Below, one piece after another: positions 9,134 to 18,767 of a DNA stretch of 64,000 bases. The DNA lies in NCBI RefSeq assembly GCF_007997285.1, contig NZ_VORX01000002.1, forward strand, positions 248,001-312,000, given 5' to 3'. The notes below the pieces were generated by a model. The model was not told where the DNA came from. It did not search any database and saw nothing but the letters and a program-made list of their open reading frames with translations. How positions within the stretch are numbered: the stretch's first letter is position 1; every line of letters begins with the position of its first letter. Origin of the DNA: Gelidibacter salicanalis. Lineage in GTDB: Bacteria; Bacteroidota; Bacteroidia; Flavobacteriales; Flavobacteriaceae. Both the position numbers and the translations under genes were made by a program.

Positions 9134-10465
9134 ATGAGCAACCTAACCAAAAGCATAGAGACCTTTTTCAAAAAAGATTCCGCACCGGGCATCTTATTAA
9201 TGATTGCTACCATTGGCGCATTAATCGTTGCGAATACACCCTTAAATCATTTTTACCATACGGTCATGCAGCTCAAGTTTGAGATGGGTTTTGAAAATGT
9301 TTATATCTCCAAAACCTTGCACCACTGGGTCAATGATGGGTTAATGGCACTGTTCTTTTTATTAGTGGGCCTCGAGATTAAAAGCGAATTAAAATTTGGT
9401 CGGCTAAACTCTTTTAAATCGGCAGTATTTCCAGTAGCCGCTGCCGTGAGTGGCGCTTTATTCCCTGCTATTATCTATTTTGCCTTCAACCAAAATACTG
9501 ATTATGTAAAAGGTTGGGCCATCCCAATGGCTACGGATATTGCGTTTGTTATTGGTATTTTGGCCATGCTCGGCTCGCGTATGCCGTCTTGGGCAAAAGT
9601 GTTTATTACGACAATCGCTGTAGTGGATGATTTGATTGCCGTTTTGGTGATCGCATTTTTCTACACTGATGAAATTAATTTTAGCGCCTTAGGAATTGCT
9701 GGAGCGTGCACCGTTGTGCTACTCATTTTCAATTATAAAGGTGTCAATCGCTTAACGCCCTATCTTATTGTAGGCTTTGTGATGTGGTGGGCGGTGTTGA
9801 CCTCCGGCATCCATGCGACCATTGCTGGGGTTATTTTGGCACTGACATTACCCTTACGTCAAGAATGGGAACTGGATAAAATTCGACGCTATGCATTGCG
9901 TGGATACCATTTGTTTAGAGAGGCTAAAGACCATACGCTTGCGATGACTAGTACTAAGGTGCACGATTATCTTGAACGCACCCAACGCGAAATGGAATCG
10001 CCATTAAAACGATTGGAGCGTAAATTACACGGGTTGGTGTACTTCTTTATTATGCCACTCTTCGCTTTTGTGAATGCCGGGATTATATTCGATTCGCAAA
10101 TTCTTAATGAAGCCTTTCATATTCCTATTACTTGGGGCATCATCGTAGGATTATTGGTGGGGAAACCTGTGGGTATCATGTTGGCCATTTGGATCCTTCT
10201 AAAATTCTTCTATAAAAATATGCCGCAAACCCAAGAAATTTGGCGCTTGCTCTTCGGAATTTCCTTGCTTTGTGGAATCGGATTTACAATGTCATTGTTT
10301 ATTGTCAACCTTTCTTTCGATAATCGGGTGATTCAGGAAGAGGCGAAAATTGGTATTTTAATTGCATCGCTTTTAAGTGGAATTTTGGGCTATCTGGTGC
10401 TGCGCAACGCGACAAGAAAACCAGAAGCTATTACGGAAGATAAAATGAGTAGGATGGGGTATTGA
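9134..10465 (+). CDS. nhaA: Na+/H+ antiporter NhaA
   Basis: Inner-membrane Na+/H+ antiporter for sodium and pH homeostasis. The 443-residue protein has about 12 hydrophobic segments. It carries the NhaA signatures MATDIAFVIGIL (conserved Asp of TM4) and AVVDDLIAVLVIA with the paired cation-binding aspartates D165 and D166. Other blocks include LVGLEIKSEL, GIHATIAGVILALTLP and GKPVGI. The length is slightly above the E. coli protein because of a longer cytoplasmic loop (about 255-300). It stands alone between two terminator-like signals. Sodium extrusion fits a marine lifestyle. Confidence 0.96.
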   Translation: MSNLTKSIETFFKKDSAPGILLMIATIGALIVANTPLNHFYHTVMQLKFEMGFENVYISKTLHHWVNDGLMALFFLLVGLEIKSELKFGRLNSFKSAVFPVAAAVSGALFPAIIYFAFNQNTDYVKGWAIPMATDIAFVIGILAMLGSRMPSWAKVFITTIAVVDDLIAVLVIAFFYTDEINFSALGIAGACTVVLLIFNYKGVNRLTPYLIVGFVMWWAVLTSGIHATIAGVILALTLPLRQEWELDKIRRYALRGYHLFREAKDHTLAMTSTKVHDYLERTQREMESPLKRLERKLHGLVYFFIMPLFAFVNAGIIFDSQILNEAFHIPITWGIIVGLLVGKPVGIMLAIWILLKFFYKNMPQTQEIWRLLFGISLLCGIGFTMSLFIVNLSFDNRVIQEEAKIGILIASLLSGILGYLVLRNATRKPEAITEDKMSRMGY

Positions 10466-10823
10466 TAACCTTGTCTATTTATTTCTTGTCAGAATAACCA
10501 GGGCTTCCACTTAGCCTACTTTTTTCCTTTTGTTTTATTTGAGCGGAACGCCGAGAGAGCCCGCGTGAAAAATTTCTTCAGTTTTGGGTGGCCATCCATT
10601 CGCATTGGACTAATCATTATATTTCTTGGGATATTTTTCGGAATCCGTCCTGAAATGCCTAACTTTATAGAAATCAAGACGCTAATTCCTTTTAAAATAG
10701 GTGCCCTATCGGTTTTAAATTACCATAGGTGCGCACAGTCATGTTTTATAGCAATTCGTTTTTGACAAATATTTATGCTATAAAGGCACTAAAACATATC
10801 ATTCATCTTCAAATTTTAATCTT
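10466..10823 (+). other. nhaA-acnA intergenic region (358 bp)
   Basis: A weak terminator-like hairpin follows nhaA (GGGCT 10501-10505 / AGCCT 10513-10517, T run 10520-10526). An open frame of 66 codons with a GTG start (10565-10765) contains one hydrophobic segment (IGLIIIFLGIFFGI), but it has no leader and an odd C-terminus. I do not call it a gene with any confidence. The remaining 58 bp before acnA are AT-rich without a clear promoter match. Confidence 0.35.
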
Positions 10824-13604
10824 ATGGAACAAGATATCTTTCACACCAAAAAGCAACTATCGGTAAACGGACAAACATATGATTATTACAGTCTTGAAGC
10901 GCTTTCCAATCAAGGTTACGACATCCATAAATTACCCTTTTCCATTAGAATACTTTTAGAAAATGCCGTGCGTAATTTTGACGGGTTTTCAGTCACTAAA
11001 GAAAATGTAGAAACCTTGTTGCATTGGAAGCCCAAAGGCTCTGACAAGGACATTCCATTTAAACCGGCGCGTGTGCTTATGCAAGATTTTACGGGCGTTC
11101 CTGCTGTGGTTGATATTGCCGCACTTAGGGCAGAAGTAGCTAGGAAAGGCAAAAATCCTGATCATATCAATCCCTTGGTGCCTGTCGATTTGGTTATTGA
11201 CCATTCCGTACAAGTTGATTATTTTGGAACGGAATATTCCTATCAACGCAATATGGAAGAGGAATACAAACGGAACAAAGAACGTTACCAATTTTTAAAA
11301 TGGGCCCAGCAGTCTTTTGATAATTTTAGCGTCGTTCCACCAGGAATGGGTATTTGCCATCAAATCAACTTAGAATATTTCTCGAAAGGGGTTATAGAAC
11401 GCGATGGACAATTGTTTCCGGATACCGTAGTGGGGACCGATAGTCATACTCCCATGGTTAATGGGATAGGCGTTGTGGCTTGGGGTGTTGGTGGTATTGA
11501 AGCTGAAGCCGCCATACTAGGGCAACCTTTATATTTTATCATGCCTGAAGTGATTGGATTGCGATTGACTGGTAAATTACCTCTAGGATCCACGGCTACT
11601 GATTTGGTGTTGACCATCGCCAATATTTTAAGAAAACAAGGCGTGGTGGGAAAATTTGTTGAGGTGTTTGGACCCGGTTTAGACCATTTATCGGTGCCGG
11701 ACAGAGCTACCATTGGCAACATGTCGCCTGAGTTTGGCTGCACCATTACCTATTTCCCAATTGACGATAAAACGCTCACCTATATGCGCGAAAGTAGTCG
11801 TACGGAAGAGCAGATCAATCTGGTAAAAACCTATTGTAAAGCGAACATGTTGTGGCGGGAAAATGAAGATCAAATTACTTATACTGAAGTTGTAGAATTG
11901 GATGTCTCTACCATAGAGCCTACAGTTGCCGGCCCTAAACGCCCTCAAGATAAAATTTTACTGAAGAATTTTAAACCGACGTTTATTGATTTATTGAGTT
12001 CCTCATTTGAGCGTGAATACATTGAGCATGAAGATCGTGAGTCAGTAATTAGATGGAAAAATGAAGGCGGCAATCAACCGACCTCTCCACCCAAGGAGAT
12101 AACTGACGGAACCAAAATAGAAACCAAAGAAAAAAACGGCCTGAAAACGGTTTGGATTGATAAGGGCGAACAAAAATTTTCCTTGTCTGATGGCTCCGTG
12201 GTGATTGCTGCTATTACCTCATGTACCAACACCTCCAATCCGTTTGTGATGGTTGGGGCAGGATTGGTAGCTAAAAAAGCACGCCAAAAGGGTATTGATG
12301 TCAAACCATGGGTAAAAACTTCTTTAGCTCCAGGTTCTAAAGTGGTGACAGATTACCTAAAAAAAGCCGATTTATTAAAAGATTTGGAAGCCTTGCAGTT
12401 TCACTTGGTAGGTTACGGGTGTACCTCGTGCATCGGGAATTCAGGGCCATTGCCACCGGCTATTTCTAAAGCGGTTGATGATAATGACCTTGTGGTGTGT
12501 TCAGTGTTGTCGGGCAACCGAAATTTTGAGGCCCGTGTGCACTCGCAGGTAAAAATGAATTATTTAATGTCGCCAATGTTAGTAGTGGCCTTCGCCCTCG
12601 CCGGCCGTGTGGATATCAATCTGACCACTGATCCTATCAGTTATGATAAAAATCAACTTCCGGTGTATTTAAAAGATATCTGGCCAACGGATGATGAAAT
12701 TAACGCCGTACTAAAAGACGTCTTAACGCCGAAAGATTTCGATAAAAATTATTCTGAAATCTTTGAGGGGAATGAGATTTGGAGAAATTTAGAAGTGCCA
12801 AAAGGCAAGCTTTACGAATGGGATCAAGAATCTACCTATATCCAGGAAATTCCGTTTTTTAAAGATATTTCTGAAACCGCGCCAGTATTAGAGAACATTA
12901 CCAAAGCCAGAGCACTGTTAGTGTTGGGAGACAGTATTACGACCGATCATATTTCGCCGGCAGGCGCTTTTGATGAAGAGTCCGCAGCAGGAAAGTATTT
13001 ACTCGTAAAAGGGGTGAAGAAAGAAGCGTTCAATTCATACGGAAGCCGACGTGGTAATGATGAAGTGATGGTGCGTGGGACTTTTGCCAACGTGCGTATC
13101 AAGAATAAGCTTGCCAAACAAGAAGGTGGTTACACGTCGTATTTACCAACCGGCGAAGAAATGAGTGTCTATGATGCAGCAATGAAATATCAAAAGGATA
13201 ATACGCCTTTAGTAGTGTTGACGGGTAAAGAATACGGCAGTGGTTCCTCGAGGGATTGGGCGGCTAAAGGCACATTTTTATTAGGTATAAAAGCGGTTAT
13301 AGCGGAAAGTTACGAGCGGATTCATAGAAGTAATTTAGTAGGGCTTGGTGTGTTGCCATTGCAATATGAAGCAGGTGATACCGCGGAAAAACTAGATTTG
13401 ACAGGAACAGAAACTTTTACGATCTCTGGAATTGCGGAAGGCTTGACCCCTCATAAATCGGTGGACATTATCGCCGAAAAAGAAAACGGCGAGGTGATAA
13501 CGTTTAAAGCCATTGCCCGTTTGGACTCCTTAATAGATATTGAATATTACCGTAATGGCGGTATTCTCCAATACGTGTTGCGTCAATTTTTGGATAAAGT
13601 ATAA
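10824..13604 (+). CDS. acnA: Aconitate hydratase AcnA (IRP1-type)
   Basis: Cytoplasmic [4Fe-4S] enzyme of the TCA cycle that isomerises citrate to isocitrate through cis-aconitate. The 926-residue length and motifs place it in the AcnA/IRP1 class, not AcnB or the mitochondrial type. The cluster ligands are C467 (SCTNTSNP), C533 and C536 (GYGCTSCIGNSGPL), with the same spacing as E. coli AcnA (66 and 3 residues). Substrate-binding blocks DSHTPMVNGIGVVAWGVGG and GSGSSRDWAAKG are present, as is the swivel-domain GDSITTDHISPAG. The small cupin gene follows after 53 bp, so some read-through is possible. Confidence 0.97.
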   Translation: MEQDIFHTKKQLSVNGQTYDYYSLEALSNQGYDIHKLPFSIRILLENAVRNFDGFSVTKENVETLLHWKPKGSDKDIPFKPARVLMQDFTGVPAVVDIAALRAEVARKGKNPDHINPLVPVDLVIDHSVQVDYFGTEYSYQRNMEEEYKRNKERYQFLKWAQQSFDNFSVVPPGMGICHQINLEYFSKGVIERDGQLFPDTVVGTDSHTPMVNGIGVVAWGVGGIEAEAAILGQPLYFIMPEVIGLRLTGKLPLGSTATDLVLTIANILRKQGVVGKFVEVFGPGLDHLSVPDRATIGNMSPEFGCTITYFPIDDKTLTYMRESSRTEEQINLVKTYCKANMLWRENEDQITYTEVVELDVSTIEPTVAGPKRPQDKILLKNFKPTFIDLLSSSFEREYIEHEDRESVIRWKNEGGNQPTSPPKEITDGTKIETKEKNGLKTVWIDKGEQKFSLSDGSVVIAAITSCTNTSNPFVMVGAGLVAKKARQKGIDVKPWVKTSLAPGSKVVTDYLKKADLLKDLEALQFHLVGYGCTSCIGNSGPLPPAISKAVDDNDLVVCSVLSGNRNFEARVHSQVKMNYLMSPMLVVAFALAGRVDINLTTDPISYDKNQLPVYLKDIWPTDDEINAVLKDVLTPKDFDKNYSEIFEGNEIWRNLEVPKGKLYEWDQESTYIQEIPFFKDISETAPVLENITKARALLVLGDSITTDHISPAGAFDEESAAGKYLLVKGVKKEAFNSYGSRRGNDEVMVRGTFANVRIKNKLAKQEGGYTSYLPTGEEMSVYDAAMKYQKDNTPLVVLTGKEYGSGSSRDWAAKGTFLLGIKAVIAESYERIHRSNLVGLGVLPLQYEAGDTAEKLDLTGTETFTISGIAEGLTPHKSVDIIAEKENGEVITFKAIARLDSLIDIEYYRNGGILQYVLRQFLDKV

Positions 13605-13657
13605 AAGTGATTTCAAAATTATAAATGTGATAAAAAATAAAAGAAGATAGACGATTT

Positions 13658-14002
13658 ATGAAAACAGCCTCATTGACCCAACAAATTGAATATCATGACA
13701 CAAAACCATCCATCCAAGTGTTGCTGGAAACTGAAAGTGGAAAGGAGATTAGGATAGTCTTTAAAAAAGACCAGGTGATGAAGAAACATAAAACCCCGTT
13801 TCCAATTGTGGTTGAAGTTTTTGAAGGTCAAATAAATTTTGGGGTTAATGAATTGAACTATACCCTAAGTAAAGGCGATTTAGTAGCCTTGGAAGGGAAT
13901 GTGCCCCACGATTTAATGGCATTAGAAGACAGTATTGTGCGGTTAAGTTTAAGTAAAGCAGACTCTGCGCAACGGGTAAAAGATGTTGCGGATCGATCGT
14001 AA
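13658..14002 (+). CDS. Small cupin-domain protein
   Basis: Single-domain cupin of 114 residues, probably cytoplasmic (no signal peptide). The beta-barrel pattern is visible around FPIVVEVFEGQINFGVNE and LSKGDLVALEGNVPHDLMAL. The second motif keeps G(D)...P.H (His at VPHDL). The first motif lacks the usual HxH pair, so metal binding is uncertain. Start: ATG after an A/G-rich leader (AAAAGAAGATAG). Its location next to the reductase and the DUF488 gene suggests a stress-related set, but its function is unknown. Confidence 0.8.
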   Translation: MKTASLTQQIEYHDTKPSIQVLLETESGKEIRIVFKKDQVMKKHKTPFPIVVEVFEGQINFGVNELNYTLSKGDLVALEGNVPHDLMALEDSIVRLSLSKADSAQRVKDVADRS

Positions 14003-14072
14003 TTGGTTTACATAAGCGATTTGGTACCTGAGATGCTTCGAGAGTTTTAACAAAGCGCAAAAAAAAGTGACT

Positions 14073-14744
14073 ATGAAAAATCAAGTTGTACAAATAAAAT
14101 CGATAGCATTTATCACTCATAATGTGTTGCATATCATAACAGAAAAGCCGGAGGGCATGAATTTTATTCCCGGTCAGGCTACTGAATTGTTTATAGATGA
14201 GCCGGGATGGGAAAATGAAGGCAGGCCCTTTACTTTTACTGGACTTCCCGACGAGGAGCATCTTGAGTTTATGATTAAAACCTACCCATCGCATAACGGT
14301 GTTACTAACAAATTGCGTTCCTTAAAGGCAGGAGATCAGGTAATCCTTAATGATGTGTTCGGTGCTATTTCTTATAAAGGCGAAGGCACCTTTATAGCTG
14401 GAGGGGCAGGAGTAACACCCTTTATTTCGATTTTAAGAGATCTAAAATCTAAGGACCAATTAGGAAACAACACACTAATTTTTGCGAATACGTCTAAGAG
14501 AGATATCATTCTCAAGGATGAATTTCAGCAGATGTTGGGGGCTAATTTTATCAATATTCTGTCAGAAGAAACGGTTGAAGGAATTGCTCATGGACGCATT
14601 ACCGAGCAGTTTTTGAAAGATTGTGGACTTTCTTTTGATAAGCAATTTTACATCTGTGGGCCACCACCAATGATGGCAGCAGTAGAAGAACAGTTGTCAC
14701 ATTTAGATGTGAAAAAAGAACAGTTGGTAATGGAGGAATTCTAA
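14073..14744 (+). CDS. FNR-family FAD/NAD(P)-dependent oxidoreductase
   Basis: Soluble flavin reductase module of 223 residues. FAD-binding beta-barrel (about 1-100) with the signature RPFTFTG, then an NAD(P)-binding domain with GGAGVTPFISIL and the terminal CGPPPMM block. It has no extra ferredoxin or globin domain. It resembles the reductase part of flavohemoproteins or small ferredoxin-NADP reductases, and the electron acceptor is unknown. The ATG at 14073 is preferred to an in-frame GTG six bases earlier. It ends 5 bp before the DUF488 gene, indicating co-transcription. Confidence 0.85.
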   Translation: MKNQVVQIKSIAFITHNVLHIITEKPEGMNFIPGQATELFIDEPGWENEGRPFTFTGLPDEEHLEFMIKTYPSHNGVTNKLRSLKAGDQVILNDVFGAISYKGEGTFIAGGAGVTPFISILRDLKSKDQLGNNTLIFANTSKRDIILKDEFQQMLGANFINILSEETVEGIAHGRITEQFLKDCGLSFDKQFYICGPPPMMAAVEEQLSHLDVKKEQLVMEEF

Positions 14745-14749
14745 GCGTC

Positions 14750-15100
14750 ATGAAAACCATTAAAATTAAACGAATTTATGATGAGCCTACTAAAAGTGAT
14801 GGGTATCGGGTTTTAGTAGATAGGATTTGGCCTCGCGGAATTTCCAAAGAAGACGCAAAATTGGACGATTGGCTGAAAGAGATTGCACCATCAACACCAC
14901 TAAGAAAATGGTTTGACCATGATCCTGAAAAATTTGAAGTTTTTTCAGAGAAGTATAAACTTGAATTGAAAGACAAAACAGAAATCCTAACAGCTCTTAT
15001 TGCCCAGAATAAAACAAAATCGATCAACTTATTGTACGGCGCAAAAGATACAGTTCATAATCAAGCGGTGGTTCTGAAAGAAGTTTTAGAAAATCTGTAA
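14750..15100 (+). CDS. DUF488 family protein (YeaO-like)
   Basis: Small protein of 116 residues with the DUF488/YeaO pattern: IKRIYDEPTKSDGYRVLVDR near the N-terminus, WPRGISKEDAKLDDW, WFDHDPEKFEVF, and a C-terminal LLYGAKDTVHNQAVVL block. The family is widespread, and no biochemical role is established. It starts 5 bp after the reductase stop and is the last gene before the repeat array, converging on the alpha-glucan PUL. Confidence 0.85.
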   Translation: MKTIKIKRIYDEPTKSDGYRVLVDRIWPRGISKEDAKLDDWLKEIAPSTPLRKWFDHDPEKFEVFSEKYKLELKDKTEILTALIAQNKTKSINLLYGAKDTVHNQAVVLKEVLENL

Positions 15101-15133
15101 TTGCTTTATAATTTTGAGCACCCATTTCCGTGT

Positions 15134-15775
15134 GAGCGCCTATGTCAGCTTGAGGCTTATGTCAGTTTGAGCGCCTATGTCAGTTTGAGCGCAGTCGAAA
15201 ACCTAAAAAGTCCCGATGTTTAAATATTATGACTGCGCTCAATAGGACAGTCGTTATTAAGAAAAGCACAATTAGATAATTACCATCAGTAGCCCGCTTT
15301 ATCGCAAATGCCATTTTAAGTTTATATGTCAGTTTGAGCGCCTATGTCAGTTTGAGCGCAGTCGAAAACCTAAAAAGTCCCGATGTTTAAATATTATGAC
15401 TGCGCTCAATAGGACAGTCGTTATTAAAAAAATACAATTAGATAATTAAAATCAGTAGCCCGCTTTATCGCAAATGCCATTTTAAGTTTGTATGTCAATT
15501 TAAGTTTGTATGTCAGTTTGAGCGCAGTCGAAAACCTAAAAAGTCCCGATGTTTAAATATTATGACTGCGCTCAATAGGACAGTCGTTATTAAAAAAATA
15601 CAATTAGATAATTACTATCAGTAGTCCGCTTTATCGCAAATGCCATTTTAAGTTTGTATGTCAATTTAAGTTTGTATGTCAGTTTGAGCGCAGTCGAAAA
15701 CCTTGATAATGGAGGTTTGAACTATTTCGACTGCGCTCAATAGGACAGTCGTCATTTACAAAAGCACAATAGGCA
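15134..15775. repeat. Tandem array with 166-bp period carrying inverted repeats
   Basis: Three near-identical units and a fourth, shortened one begin at 15179, 15346, 15512 and 15678 (steps 167, 166, 166). Each unit opens with GTCAGTTTGAGCGCAGTCGA and contains the inverted partner GACTGCGCTCAATAGGACAG about 40 nt later. The units can therefore fold into hairpins with 12-bp arms (units 1-3) or 16-bp arms (unit 4, TTGAGCGCAGTCGAAA / TTTCGACTGCGCTCAA). Short 17-18 bp TATGTCAG-type repeats fill the junctions (15141, 15158, 15176, 15325, 15343, 15490, 15508). There is no ORF. The array lies between convergent genes. Confidence 0.9.
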
Positions 15776-15800
15776 TTTGGATATATAATTTATACGAATA

Positions 15801-15833
15801 AAAAAAGCCTCTCCATTCAAGAGAAGCTTTTTT
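15801..15833 (-). terminator. Bidirectional rho-independent terminator
   Basis: Arms AAAAAAGCCTCTC (15801-15813) and GAGAAGCTTTTTT (15821-15833) with a 7-nt loop and one internal mismatch. A/T runs on both sides let it work on either strand. It sits 24 bp beyond the stop of the leftward GH13 gene and probably ends the leftward PUL arm. Confidence 0.8.
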
Positions 15834-15856
15834 CAATTTATAAATGGTTTTAAGCT

Positions 15857-18718
15857 TTACATCTTAATCAATTTAGAGGTGGACACGTGTCCGTTTTGAG
15901 TTTGTATTTTAATGACATACATACTCTGCACTAAACCTGAAATATCAAATTCATATGTTGCGGTAAAGTTGCCTTTAAATGATTTTACATGTTTCCCCGT
16001 CAGATCATAAATATCCAAACTATAAATCTCCTTATTCATTTTAAAACTGCGGTGAGCAGGATTAGGATAAAGTGTCAAACGCATTTCATTTTCCACCTCA
16101 TCTACATCTAAGCTATAATGTTTGTTACCAAAAATCTTAAATTGACCTGCCGCGATTGCGATGGTGGGTTGGTTATAGGTTGTCGCGCCAGTATCATCCA
16201 TCAAATCATACCAAGTTTCGCCGGCCGGAATGGTGGTGTTCACAGTTTTTGAGGTCACATCAAAATTAGCTAAAACAATCACATTTTTCAGACTGCTGTT
16301 TGGTAAAGCATTATTAAAAATTTCAATCGAAGGCGTGAGCGTATTGGTATTGATTTTGTAATCGCCTTCAAAAACGTCTTCCGTAATTTTTAGCTTGATG
16401 AGTTGAGCCCAATCATTATAGATTTTACTTCTTGTGGTGTTGCCTAACCAATTTTGTGTCCATTGCGGTTGTGGTTTGGTGTCCAATATACAATCGCCAT
16501 CAACTCCGCCAGGGACATTTACAGATCCATCATTACAAGTGAAAATAGAGTTTTGCATACCTAATTCGCCAAAGTGCCAGATCATTTTTGGTCCCGGAAC
16601 GGTTAAGGTGACCGCACCCAAAGCGGACATTCGAGATAAGGCTACATTTAAATTTTTAACATCATGAGAACTGTTGGTACTATTGCCATACAACAAGTTT
16701 TTGTACATCAAACGTTCCTCATCGTGACTTTCAGCGTAACCAACTACGCGAGTGCCTTCAAATTGCGGCCGCGATTTGTGCCCAATGCCACTTATATCGT
16801 TGTCAGAATTGTAGCCCATAGTCAATTGGTTGTAAGGATTTGTCATTTTGCCCCACATCATGATGCCTTTGCCTTCACTATACTTGTAATTGGCCCATTC
16901 CTTTTCTTCATTTTCTGAACCTAAATGTTCAAAAATGACATAATGGTTGGGGTCAAGAGACCACGAATAATCGGCATAATCTTTTAAAATTGCCACACGA
17001 TCCGCTTGGTAAGCGTTGGTGCAGTCTTCATCATTAGCAGTACAGTTTTGGGTAAAGCCTTTGGTTAAATCCCAACGGAAACCATCAATATTAAATTCTT
17101 TCACCCAATGGTTCACTACACGCTTTATATAGGCTTGGGTGAGCGTATTGGAATGGTCAAAATCTGAACCTACATTATAACTGTGTCGTGCCTCCGTATT
17201 AAAATACGGATTTTCAGTACTAGGGTCTCCCCAGCCATCACCATCAGCATCATTCATCCACATTCTGACCATGGGGTTTCTGCCAAAAGCGTGATTTAAA
17301 GCGACATCAAGAATAACAGCAATTCCGTTTTGATGACATAGGTCAATGAATTCTTTGAGTTTGTTTTCGGTGCCATAAAACTTGTCCAAAGCCATGTGAA
17401 ACGACGTGTTGTAGCCCCAACTTTCATTGCCTTCAAACTCCATCACTGGTAATAATTGAATCGCATTAATGTTGAGGTTTTTAAAATAATCAATCTTGTC
17501 AATCAAATCTTGATAGTTGCGGTCCGAATCAAAATCTCTAACCAGCACTTCATAGATGATCAGGTCTTCCTTTTTTGGTTTCGTAAAATCTTTAACCTGC
17601 CAGTTGTAAGCTGTTTGACCGGTTTGCAAAACCGTGACCTCTCGCTCTTGGCCCACGGGATAAGATGGTAGGTTAGGGTAGCTGTTTGATGGAATATCGG
17701 GATCATCAAAAGGCGATAATACTAAAGTTGAAAATGGATCGGCAGTTATGACCATTTTAGGCGAATTTGGAGCCGGAGTTTTATCCACAATCCAATACTG
17801 ATAGGTTTCAATTTCTTTAGGCGTTAATCCGGATAATTTCAGCCAAAATTTAGAATCGCGCGTTGGATCTTTTGTCATGGCATAGGCGGAAGTTGGCTCC
17901 CAATCATTAAAGCTCCCGGCCACATAAACAAAGTCTTTGCCAGGAGCATTGAGTACCAAAATGGCTTCCGTGCCATTTAAATAGGTAATCCCATCTTGAT
18001 AATCAGTAGGCATAACTGCAGTGGTAGTGCCTGGATCTACCACAACGGAAAAGGTTTTTAAACTGATAGTACTGCCTTGAGAAACTTCTAATTGGTAGCT
18101 TGTGTTTTGGGTAATGTTAGTATGCGTAAAAACATAGGTTGAATTATCCGTTTTTGTATCTATAGTTGTCCCGTTGGCTTTTAGAATATAGTTGGCGTTA
18201 CCTCCTGAGTTTTTAGCCGAAACCGTGAAGTTGCCACCAGAATTAATGATGGTAGTTGAGCCCTGAGCAGGTTGACTGAGTTCGACCTGAAAAGCGCCGA
18301 CATTAAGCGTAATGTCTTGCGATTTTTTATCGCCAGTGCCATCTTTGGCTTTGATCAACAATCCGATACGGCCAATGAGAGTTCTATTAAAAAAGGAGGA
18401 TGGTGTAAAAGCAATGCTATATGCATCCGTACTACTATTGTAGGTTAACTTTTGAGCTTCGCTAGAGGCTGTCCAAGCGCCATTAGTGGGAGCGTCTTGT
18501 TGATTACCCGAATCGGTGTCATAAGACCAGGCCCATAGATACAAGGCATTATTGGTGACACCCCAGGTGGCTTCATTAATGCTGTTGCCATTAAAGGTAA
18601 TGGTCACATTTTGATTCTCCTCAAAAGATGAAGGCGTCACAGAGTAAGTCACATTTTGCTGTTGCGCGTATGCGAAAGAGCACAGAAATAATAAAAAGTA
18701 AAATGTAATTTTATGCAT
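15857..18718 (-). CDS. GH13 alpha-amylase-family protein with T9SS sorting domain
   Basis: Secreted amylase-type glycoside hydrolase of 953 residues for cutting alpha-1,4-glucans outside the cell. Order: Sec signal peptide (1-18), beta-sandwich domains (about 20-230), a CBM48-like early-set domain (about 250-330; VYVAGSFNDWEP), the GH13 barrel (about 385-830) and a type IX secretion C-terminal domain (about 878-953; LTLYPNPAHRSF...SKLIKM). GH13 regions are intact: DVALNHAF, GFRWDLTKG (nucleophile D550), FEHLG (acid/base E597) and AESHDEE (D666). The T9SS domain predicts secretion or anchoring on the cell surface, upstream of SusD/SusC uptake. It is the last gene of the leftward arm, downstream of an internal hairpin. 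Confidence 0.95.
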   Translation of the reverse strand: MHKITFYFLLFLCSFAYAQQQNVTYSVTPSSFEENQNVTITFNGNSINEATWGVTNNALYLWAWSYDTDSGNQQDAPTNGAWTASSEAQKLTYNSSTDAYSIAFTPSSFFNRTLIGRIGLLIKAKDGTGDKKSQDITLNVGAFQVELSQPAQGSTTIINSGGNFTVSAKNSGGNANYILKANGTTIDTKTDNSTYVFTHTNITQNTSYQLEVSQGSTISLKTFSVVVDPGTTTAVMPTDYQDGITYLNGTEAILVLNAPGKDFVYVAGSFNDWEPTSAYAMTKDPTRDSKFWLKLSGLTPKEIETYQYWIVDKTPAPNSPKMVITADPFSTLVLSPFDDPDIPSNSYPNLPSYPVGQEREVTVLQTGQTAYNWQVKDFTKPKKEDLIIYEVLVRDFDSDRNYQDLIDKIDYFKNLNINAIQLLPVMEFEGNESWGYNTSFHMALDKFYGTENKLKEFIDLCHQNGIAVILDVALNHAFGRNPMVRMWMNDADGDGWGDPSTENPYFNTEARHSYNVGSDFDHSNTLTQAYIKRVVNHWVKEFNIDGFRWDLTKGFTQNCTANDEDCTNAYQADRVAILKDYADYSWSLDPNHYVIFEHLGSENEEKEWANYKYSEGKGIMMWGKMTNPYNQLTMGYNSDNDISGIGHKSRPQFEGTRVVGYAESHDEERLMYKNLLYGNSTNSSHDVKNLNVALSRMSALGAVTLTVPGPKMIWHFGELGMQNSIFTCNDGSVNVPGGVDGDCILDTKPQPQWTQNWLGNTTRSKIYNDWAQLIKLKITEDVFEGDYKINTNTLTPSIEIFNNALPNSSLKNVIVLANFDVTSKTVNTTIPAGETWYDLMDDTGATTYNQPTIAIAAGQFKIFGNKHYSLDVDEVENEMRLTLYPNPAHRSFKMNKEIYSLDIYDLTGKHVKSFKGNFTATYEFDISGLVQSMYVIKIQTQNGHVSTSKLIKM

Positions 18719-18736
18719 GCGGGTGGATTTTAAAAA

Positions 18737-18767
18737 AATAAGGCTATTCTGTACGAATAGCCTTATT
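18737..18767 (-). terminator. Perfect 13-bp hairpin upstream of the GH13 gene
   Basis: AATAAGGCTATTC (18737-18749) and its exact complement (18755-18767) enclose a 5-nt loop. Read leftward, the stem is followed by a run of T, as in a rho-independent terminator. It stands 19 bp before the GH13 start, so it may attenuate transcription from the susCDE operon into the amylase gene or protect the 3' end of the upstream mRNA. Confidence 0.7.

Noticed and set aside
10565-10765. 66-codon membrane-like ORF between nhaA and acnA
   Set aside because: GTG start without leader, unnatural C-terminus, no recognisable family; noted only in the intergenic entry.
13845-14294. Antisense ORF of 149 codons across the cupin and reductase genes
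   Set aside because: Lies opposite two well-supported genes; its composition (many Leu, Cys and Arg) fits a shadow frame.
15134-15775. CRISPR-like repeat array
   Set aside because: The period is 166 bp, the DNA between heads is itself repeated, the heads pair with inverted partners, and no cas gene is near.
16434-16918. Rightward ORFs inside the T9SS GH13 gene
   Set aside because: Antisense to intact catalytic regions of GH13; no leader or family resemblance.
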